Shown piece by piece: positions 5,342 through 10,994 of a stretch of DNA of 10,994 nt (position 1 is its first letter; each line of letters begins with the position of its first letter). The position numbers were made by a program, and so were the translations under genes. Location of the stretch: the NCBI GenBank assembly GCA_044376575.1, contig JBILKR010000040.1, positions 1 through 10,994 of the forward strand. The letters run 5' to 3'. Source of the stretch: BA4 sp044376575 (GTDB lineage Bacteria > Bacteroidota > Bacteroidia > CAIKAF01). The notes under the pieces are model-generated. The model was given only the letters and a program-made list of their open reading frames with translations, was not told the origin of the DNA and did no database searches.

Positions 5342-8300
5342 ATGTTGAGTATGATGAAGAAAATTCTATCCTCATTGCTTTTATTCATGGGTGTTAGCGC
5401 AGTTTTATTCGCACAGAGCACCATGGGAGAATTGAAAGGAGAAGTAAAGGATGATAAGGGAGAGCCTGTGCCTTTTGCTACAGTAGTAGTTGAAAAAGAC
5501 GGAGTGCAGGTGAGGGGTGATGCAACCGATATTGATGGTAAATATTGGATTAAATCAATACCCGCAGGAACATACAATGTGTTATACTCTTCAGTAGGTT
5601 ATCAATCAGTGAAAAAAACTAATGTACGCATTGAGGGTGGAGGTAACATTACATTTTTGAATTCAGTGTTGGGAACTTCTGCGATTAATTTAACAGAAGT
5701 ATTGATTCAGGAAGAAAAGGTTCCATTAATTACAAAAGACGAAACAACACAACGTAAAACCATCACACGAGACGATATTGTAAAATTGCCCTCACGTGAT
5801 ATTTATTCTGCTGCAACAACTGTTGGAGGTGTATTCTCAAGAGATGGAGAAGTTGGGAATGTGCGTGGTTCGCGTGCTGGAGTAACAGTGTTTGTAGATG
5901 GTGTGAAAATCAGAGGAGCTGCTGCAAACTTGCCACAACAGGCAGTGGAAGAAACACAAATTATTTTGGGAGGTGTACCTGCAAGTTTTGGTGATGCAAC
6001 GGGTGGTTTGATTTTGGTAACAACACGTGCTATTCCTAATAAATATTTTGGAGCAGTTGAAGCTCGTACCTCTAAATTTTTAGATAATTGGGAAGACTAC
6101 TTATTTAGTGGAGCCTTGGGTGGTCCGCTGATTAAAAGTAAGAAAGCTAATGGTCGTCCAATTGCCGGATTTTTGGCTACCGTTGAAGGTAACTATGTAA
6201 AAGATCCTGCTCCTGTTGCTGGTGGAGTATGGAAAGTAAAAGATGATGTAAAAGAGAGTTTGTTGGCAAATCCTATCCGTTTAGCCAGTGGTTTTCAGAC
6301 GGGTACTCGTTTGAACTCGGAATTTTTAACCATGAATGATTTTGAAAAAGTTGCGGCTCGTCAGAATGTTGCATCTATGTATGTAAATGCACAAGGAAAG
6401 TTAGATTTTAATGTGGCTAAAAATACAACAATCACTGTTGGTGGTTTTGTGAATGCAAATAGAGGTAATGGAGGAAGAGATGGAGGTACTTATGATTTTT
6501 CTTTGTTCAACTGGGAAAACAACGCTCAGTCTGAAGGGTTGAGTTGGAATGTATGGGGTAGAATTACTCAAAGATTCGAACCAACAAAGGATACTACCAA
6601 TAAAAGCAAGGCTTTCAGAAATGCATTAGTTTCTTTACAGGTAGATTACTTACAAGGAAATGGAAAAACACAGAATGGAATTCACGGAGATAACTTCTTT
6701 AACTATGGTTATATTGGTAAGTATGATATTACCCGTGTTCCAACTTATGCTTATGGATTTGATCCAAAGCTTAATAAATCCGGATTCCTTTACACTGGTT
6801 TAGCAGATTTAGGAGTAGATTTTACTTCTGGAAATTTGAATCCAACATCAGCTGCCATCAATAACCAGTATTTTGGTTATTATGGTAATGACTTACAGTT
6901 TACAAGAGACTTGGCCGCTATTCAAAATTTTGGCGGGTTACTTAATGGTTTTGCACCAAGAACTGTTTACAGTATGTGGAGCCATGTTGGAACTCCATAT
7001 AACGGATACAGCATGAATAATAATAATCAGTTCCGTATCGTTGCTCAGGGTTCTGTAGCTATTAAAGATCATGATATTCAGGTGGGGTTTGAATTTGAAC
7101 AACGCACAGATAATGCATATAGCGTTAGTCCTGTTGGACTTTGGACACTGGCGCGTTTATATACCAACTCTCATCTTGGGGTTGTAGATACATCTAATCC
7201 AATGGCGGTGTATGACAATCTGGGCATTTATCAGGATACAATCAATTACAACCCTTTATATCAGGCAGACCCAAATCGTCCTGGTTTTGGTTTAGGTCAG
7301 TCATTCTTTGATTATAATCTTCGTCAAAAATTAGGTCTTTCTTCTAGTGGAACAGATATTTTAAATGTAGATGCATTAGATCCAAGTTTTTTAAGTTTGA
7401 ACATGTTCTCTGCTGATGAACTATTGAATCAGGGGAATAATTTGGTTTCTTACTATGGATATGATGCCTATGGAAATCAAACAGGAAATTCTAGTTTTGA
7501 AGAGTTCTTTACAGCAAGAGATCAGTTCGGAAATTACACTCGTCCAATTTCATCATTCCAGCCCAACTATTTGGCCGGTTACATCATGGATAAATTTTCT
7601 TTTAAGGATATCATCTTTAACGTAGGGGTTCGTGTTGACCGTTTTGATGCGAATCAAAAAGTATTGAAAGATCGATATTCATTGTATGAAGCATACACTG
7701 CAGGAAATGTATCTACATTAGCTGGTGATCCTATTTCTCATCCCGGAAATATTGGAGATGATTATATGGTGTATGTGAATGACCTGACCAATCCAACAGC
7801 AATTTTGGGGTATCGTAATGGAGACAATTGGTATAATGCAAACGGAGAAGCCATTAATGATCCAACACTTTTAAGAACGGCTACAGGACGTGTTCAACCT
7901 TATGTATTGGATCCTTCAGCGGAAGTTGAAAAAGGATTTAATCCAATAGGTGCATTTACTGACTATACTCCACAGGTTAATGTGATGCCTCGTATTGCTT
8001 TCTCATTCCCGATTTCAGATAATGTTCAGTTTACTGCATACTACGATATCCTGACTCAGCGTCCAGGATCAGGATTTTTAAGAAACAATCCGCTGGATTA
8101 CTACTTTTGGAACAACTCTACTTATAATGGAGCCGGAACAGTATTTAATAATCCTAATTTACGTCCGGAAAGAACTACTGACTTCTCTCTTGGTTTCCGT
8201 CAGCGCTTAACAGAATCTTCAGCGCTTAAAATCTCTGCATTCTATCGTGAGTTAAGAGATATGATTGCAGTAGTTCGTGTAAATGAAGCGTATCCTAGAA

Positions 8301-9067
8301 CCTATAAAACCTATGATAATATTGACTTCGGTACTGTAAAGGGTATAACGTTTGAATATGAGTTAAGACAATCTAAAAACTTTAAGTTATCAGCATCATA
8401 TACTTTACAGTTTGCTGATGGAACTGGTTCTGATAATTTCTCTCAGTTAAACTTAGTGAATTCAGGTCAGCCTAACTTGCGTATTATTTATCCAACAAAT
8501 TATGACCGTCGTCACTTATTCACAGCCTTCTTTATTTATAGATTTGGCGATGATAAAGACAATGGTGAATACATTGGTCCAAAAGGTAAATTCTTTGAAG
8601 GATTGTTAAAGAATTTAGGAGCGAGTTTAACGCTACGTGGTGGTTCTGGGGTGCCATACTCTCGTCAGGTATTACCTACAGGAACTCAGGTAGGAGTGGG
8701 TACAACTTCTTTACAGGGGTCTTTGAACGGAGCGCGTTTGCCTTGGGAATTCAATCTTGATTTAATGGTGGATAAAGACATTAATATTTTCTGGGGTAAA
8801 AAAGATGCGAAAGATCGTAAAAAGTCTGTCCTAAATATTTATATACAAGTATTGAATTTATTAGATAATCGTAATACCATCTCTGTATATGGTGCTACCG
8901 GTTCTGCAACAGATGATGGATTCCTTACTTCCCCATTGTATGAAACTTACATCAATAGTCAGGTTGATCCTAACTCATTCCGTGATTTTTATACTATGAA
9001 AGTTGAGGATCCAAGAAACTTTAGTTTACCTAGAAGAGTTCGTTTAGGAGCCATTTTATCATTCTAA
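5342..9067 (+). CDS. TonB-dependent outer-membrane receptor with N-terminal carboxypeptidase-regulatory-like domain
   Basis: The product (1241 residues) should import a substrate across the outer membrane using TonB/ExbBD energy. A signal peptide ends near residue 25 (AVLFAQ). A carboxypeptidase-regulatory-like beta-sandwich follows (about 29-110, GEVKDDKGEPVPFATV... DATDIDGKYWI... PAGTYNV), typical of Bacteroidota receptors of the SusC/RagA and related classes. The plug (about 128-232) includes NVRGSRAGVTVFVDGVKI (173-190) and ASFGDATGG (214-222). The rest is a large beta-barrel. It carries NPNLRPE at 937-943, followed by the TDFSLGFRQRL strand common near the C-terminal third of these receptors, and ends RRVRLGAILSF with the terminal Phe expected for outer-membrane assembly. 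In-frame ATGs at 5351 and 5354 would shorten only the signal peptide, and either could be the true start. The substrate cannot be read from sequence. The next gene follows by 56 bases (26 if its earlier ATG is used) with no terminator between, so it is probably co-transcribed. It is not a SusD homologue. Confidence 0.95.
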   Translation: MLSMMKKILSSLLLFMGVSAVLFAQSTMGELKGEVKDDKGEPVPFATVVVEKDGVQVRGDATDIDGKYWIKSIPAGTYNVLYSSVGYQSVKKTNVRIEGGGNITFLNSVLGTSAINLTEVLIQEEKVPLITKDETTQRKTITRDDIVKLPSRDIYSAATTVGGVFSRDGEVGNVRGSRAGVTVFVDGVKIRGAAANLPQQAVEETQIILGGVPASFGDATGGLILVTTRAIPNKYFGAVEARTSKFLDNWEDYLFSGALGGPLIKSKKANGRPIAGFLATVEGNYVKDPAPVAGGVWKVKDDVKESLLANPIRLASGFQTGTRLNSEFLTMNDFEKVAARQNVASMYVNAQGKLDFNVAKNTTITVGGFVNANRGNGGRDGGTYDFSLFNWENNAQSEGLSWNVWGRITQRFEPTKDTTNKSKAFRNALVSLQVDYLQGNGKTQNGIHGDNFFNYGYIGKYDITRVPTYAYGFDPKLNKSGFLYTGLADLGVDFTSGNLNPTSAAINNQYFGYYGNDLQFTRDLAAIQNFGGLLNGFAPRTVYSMWSHVGTPYNGYSMNNNNQFRIVAQGSVAIKDHDIQVGFEFEQRTDNAYSVSPVGLWTLARLYTNSHLGVVDTSNPMAVYDNLGIYQDTINYNPLYQADPNRPGFGLGQSFFDYNLRQKLGLSSSGTDILNVDALDPSFLSLNMFSADELLNQGNNLVSYYGYDAYGNQTGNSSFEEFFTARDQFGNYTRPISSFQPNYLAGYIMDKFSFKDIIFNVGVRVDRFDANQKVLKDRYSLYEAYTAGNVSTLAGDPISHPGNIGDDYMVYVNDLTNPTAILGYRNGDNWYNANGEAINDPTLLRTATGRVQPYVLDPSAEVEKGFNPIGAFTDYTPQVNVMPRIAFSFPISDNVQFTAYYDILTQRPGSGFLRNNPLDYYFWNNSTYNGAGTVFNNPNLRPERTTDFSLGFRQRLTESSALKISAFYRELRDMIAVVRVNEAYPRTYKTYDNIDFGTVKGITFEYELRQSKNFKLSASYTLQFADGTGSDNFSQLNLVNSGQPNLRIIYPTNYDRRHLFTAFFIYRFGDDKDNGEYIGPKGKFFEGLLKNLGASLTLRGGSGVPYSRQVLPTGTQVGVGTTSLQGSLNGARLPWEFNLDLMVDKDINIFWGKKDAKDRKKSVLNIYIQVLNLLDNRNTISVYGATGSATDDGFLTSPLYETYINSQVDPNSFRDFYTMKVEDPRNFSLPRRVRLGAILSF

Positions 9068-9123
9068 ATTCAACCCCCAATTATTAGCAAATTATGAGCA
9101 AAAACGGTTTAACAAGAGGTTAT

Positions 9124-10994
9124 ATGAAAAAGATAATGAAAGGATTACTATCTGCATCGTTGTTGATGTTTGCCACTGGTGTTTGGGCATATAAACATAA
9201 TCCAGACAAAGGAGCAACGGGAAAGGGATCAGGAGTTGAAAAGTCTGTTTCTGCAGGCTGTCTTCCTCCTTCAACATCAGCAGAATTGAATGTAAATAAT
9301 GTTCGAGCGTTAATTCATTCCGGTGGTGATATGTGGTGGGATTTAATTCAGAATGCCCGTTATGAAATTCCTAAAGGTAGTGGAAGAAATTCTTTGTTCC
9401 TTGGAACACTTTGGATGGGAGGAAGAGATGCCCAGACACAGACACTGCGTGTTGCAGCTCAACGTTATCGTTCTCAGGGTGTAGATTACTGGACAGGTCC
9501 GCTTGATAATTTGGGAACGGCATCAATTGATGCTGAAACATGCGAATTGTACGATAAAATTTGGAGCATCACAAGAGAAGAAGTAGAATTATTCCGCTTA
9601 TGTAATTGTATTGATCCTGATGATCCTGCTTGTGAGGGTATAGAAACAGTAACTGATGCCATTAAAAACTGGCCTGGAAATCCAATTGTTCAGGCTAATG
9701 GTCAGCACTTAAATATGGAGCCCTTACTTGCTCCATTCGCAGACGTTAACAATGACGGAGTTTATAGATGGCAAGATTGTGATTATCCATTTTATGATTT
9801 AGATAATAATATTGATTGTAAGGTTGATCGTAGTTCATTCCTCTATGGAGATTTTACTTTATGGTGGGTATTTAATGATAAAGGAAACGTTCATGGTGAA
9901 TCTCAAGGTCAGCAAATTGGTATGGAAATCCGTGCTCAGGGATTTGGTTTTAATACCAATGATGAAATCAATAACATGACTTTCCATAACTATGAATTGA
10001 TTAACCGAGGCACAACAACTTTGGCACAATGTTACTTTGGTGTAAATACTGATGCTGATGTGGGTGGCGCAAATGATGACTATACAGGTTGTGATGTTCA
10101 ACGAGGATTTGGATTTATGTATAACGGAGATGCCAATGACGAAAACTATTCAGGGCAGTTAGGGTATGGAGAAGATCCACCGGCTATCGGAATAGATTTC
10201 TTTGAAGGTCCTTACCTTGACAGTAATGGAATTGCTGAATTTTGGGATCCTAATGCACCGAATATTGGTGCAATTAATAATTTGAAAGATACAACCCGTT
10301 TTTCACCTGCTTTTGGTATCAATGGAATGGGTTTTAATGATACAATAGTAGATAATGAGCGTTTTGGTATGCGCCGATTTGTATATTATAACAATGGTTC
10401 CGGACAGAATGGAGACCCTAGCACCGCAGTTGAATATTATAATTATCTGAGAGGTAATTGGAGGGATGCATCCCGAATGGTGTTTGGAGGTACTGGTTAT
10501 CCAGGTTCACCAGGAAGTACAACGACTATTGCTGATTTCATGTTTTCAGGTGATTCAGACCCGTTACATTGGGGAACAAAAGGGATTAACTCCGGATTTG
10601 AATGGACAGAAATTCAAGCAAACAATCAAAAAGGAGACCGTCGTTTTGTGCAATCTGCAGGTCCATTTACTCTAAAGCCAGGAGCTGTTAACGACATCAC
10701 AATTGGTGTGGTTTGGGCAAGAACAAGTAACGGCGATCCTTATGAGTCTGTATTAAAAGTTAGAAAGGCTGACGACAAGGCCCAGTCATTGTTTGAAAAC
10801 TGTTTCCGTGTATTAAACGGACCAGATGCTCCGGACATGAATATCCAGGAATTGGATCGTGAAGTGATTTTATTTTTAACAAATAAATCTACTTCAAATA
10901 ACTACCTGAATGAGTATGAGGAATTGAATTACTTTATTCCTGAATTGGAAGAAAATTCATCTCCAATAACTAAAGATACTGTAGTATATGTTCC
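9124..10994 (+). CDS. Large exported protein of a Bacteroidota family paired with the receptor; 3' end missing
   Basis: The frame is open to the window end, with at least 623 residues from the ATG at 9124. I chose that start because it gives a compact signal peptide (MKKIMKGLLSASLLMFATG, cleavage after VWA) and has AAGAGG 4 bases upstream. The ATG at 9094 would add ten residues and remains possible. There is no lipobox. The N-terminal part of the mature protein, including NNVRALIHSGGDMWWDL, NARYEIPKGSG and LGTLWMGGRDA, then VAAQRYRSQGVDYW and GPLD, matches a signature I recall from long Bacteroidota proteins that usually end in a T9SS sorting domain. Its function is not known to me. DVNNDGVYRWQD (207-218) has the spacing of an EF-hand or dockerin-type calcium loop (D, N, D, G and a final D) and is followed by CDYP. 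Several Cys (CNCIDPDDPAC, DC...DC) could form disulfides in the exported protein. Position behind a TonB-dependent receptor suggests a surface partner in capture or uptake, or simply co-regulation. Any sorting domain would lie beyond the window. Confidence 0.88.
   Translation, partial: MKKIMKGLLSASLLMFATGVWAYKHNPDKGATGKGSGVEKSVSAGCLPPSTSAELNVNNVRALIHSGGDMWWDLIQNARYEIPKGSGRNSLFLGTLWMGGRDAQTQTLRVAAQRYRSQGVDYWTGPLDNLGTASIDAETCELYDKIWSITREEVELFRLCNCIDPDDPACEGIETVTDAIKNWPGNPIVQANGQHLNMEPLLAPFADVNNDGVYRWQDCDYPFYDLDNNIDCKVDRSSFLYGDFTLWWVFNDKGNVHGESQGQQIGMEIRAQGFGFNTNDEINNMTFHNYELINRGTTTLAQCYFGVNTDADVGGANDDYTGCDVQRGFGFMYNGDANDENYSGQLGYGEDPPAIGIDFFEGPYLDSNGIAEFWDPNAPNIGAINNLKDTTRFSPAFGINGMGFNDTIVDNERFGMRRFVYYNNGSGQNGDPSTAVEYYNYLRGNWRDASRMVFGGTGYPGSPGSTTTIADFMFSGDSDPLHWGTKGINSGFEWTEIQANNQKGDRRFVQSAGPFTLKPGAVNDITIGVVWARTSNGDPYESVLKVRKADDKAQSLFENCFRVLNGPDAPDMNIQELDREVILFLTNKSTSNNYLNEYEELNYFIPELEENSSPITKDTVVYV

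Noticed and set aside
5329..5577. Minus-strand open frame over the start of the receptor gene.
   Set aside because: It overlaps the signal peptide and regulatory-like domain of a certain gene and has no support.
9092..10675. Short open frames at 9092-9277 (-), 9859-10101 (-) and 10466-10675 (+).
   Set aside because: They are out-of-frame shadows of the large exported protein, whose frame is open from 9094 to the window end.
5342..10994. A SusC/SusD polysaccharide utilisation locus.
   Set aside because: The gene after the receptor has neither a lipobox nor SusD-like sequence, and no carbohydrate-active enzyme is visible in the window.
1..10994. CRISPR arrays, tRNA or rRNA genes, insertion sequences.
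   Set aside because: I saw no regularly spaced repeats, tRNA-like cloverleaf, rRNA segment, transposase or terminal inverted repeats; nearly all the window is coding sequence of consistent base composition.

Overview
The window reads as an AT-rich chromosome segment of a Bacteroidota bacterium. Four things point there: a C-terminal sorting domain of the type IX secretion system (T9SS), a TonB-dependent receptor with an N-terminal carboxypeptidase-regulatory-like domain, promoter-like boxes of the Bacteroidota TAnnTTTG type, and the near absence of Shine-Dalgarno sequences. The genus cannot be fixed from the sequence; a Chitinophagales-, Saprospirales- or Flavobacteriales-like lineage would fit.

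Layout. Bases 1-3291 (+) hold the 3' part of a large secreted multidomain protein: Ig-like, GEVED, CARDB-like, right-handed beta-helix, Ig-like, PKD and T9SS sorting domains. It converges on a two-gene minus-strand unit (4229 to 3325), a Rieske-fold-like lipoprotein followed by recX, joined by a TGATG stop/start overlap. One strong hairpin (3309-3343) lies between the convergent genes, overlaps the last codons of recX and can serve both directions. From a divergent start at about 4285-4328, two small plus-strand genes follow: a very basic exported protein (4328-4786) and a membrane-anchored small protein with a conserved-looking C-terminal motif (4822-5241). A promoter at 5273-5302 then precedes a 1241-residue TonB-dependent receptor (5342-9067). 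Close behind it, probably in the same operon, comes the 5' part of a large exported protein (9124 to the window end) of a family I recognise from Bacteroidota but which has no known function.

How the genes work together. Most products are exported: to the cell surface by T9SS, to the outer membrane as receptor or lipoprotein, or to the periplasm. The receptor and its large secreted partner look like a functional pair, but the partner is not a SusD-type lipoprotein, so this is not an ordinary SusC/SusD locus. RecX is the only housekeeping DNA-repair gene and is translationally coupled to an apparently unrelated lipoprotein. An exact 18-bp sequence, TTAATTCACTATTTTTAC, is shared by the upstream regions of the basic-protein gene and the receptor gene, which suggests related promoters. 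I saw no mobile elements, CRISPR arrays or RNA genes. No gap between genes exceeds about 100 bases.
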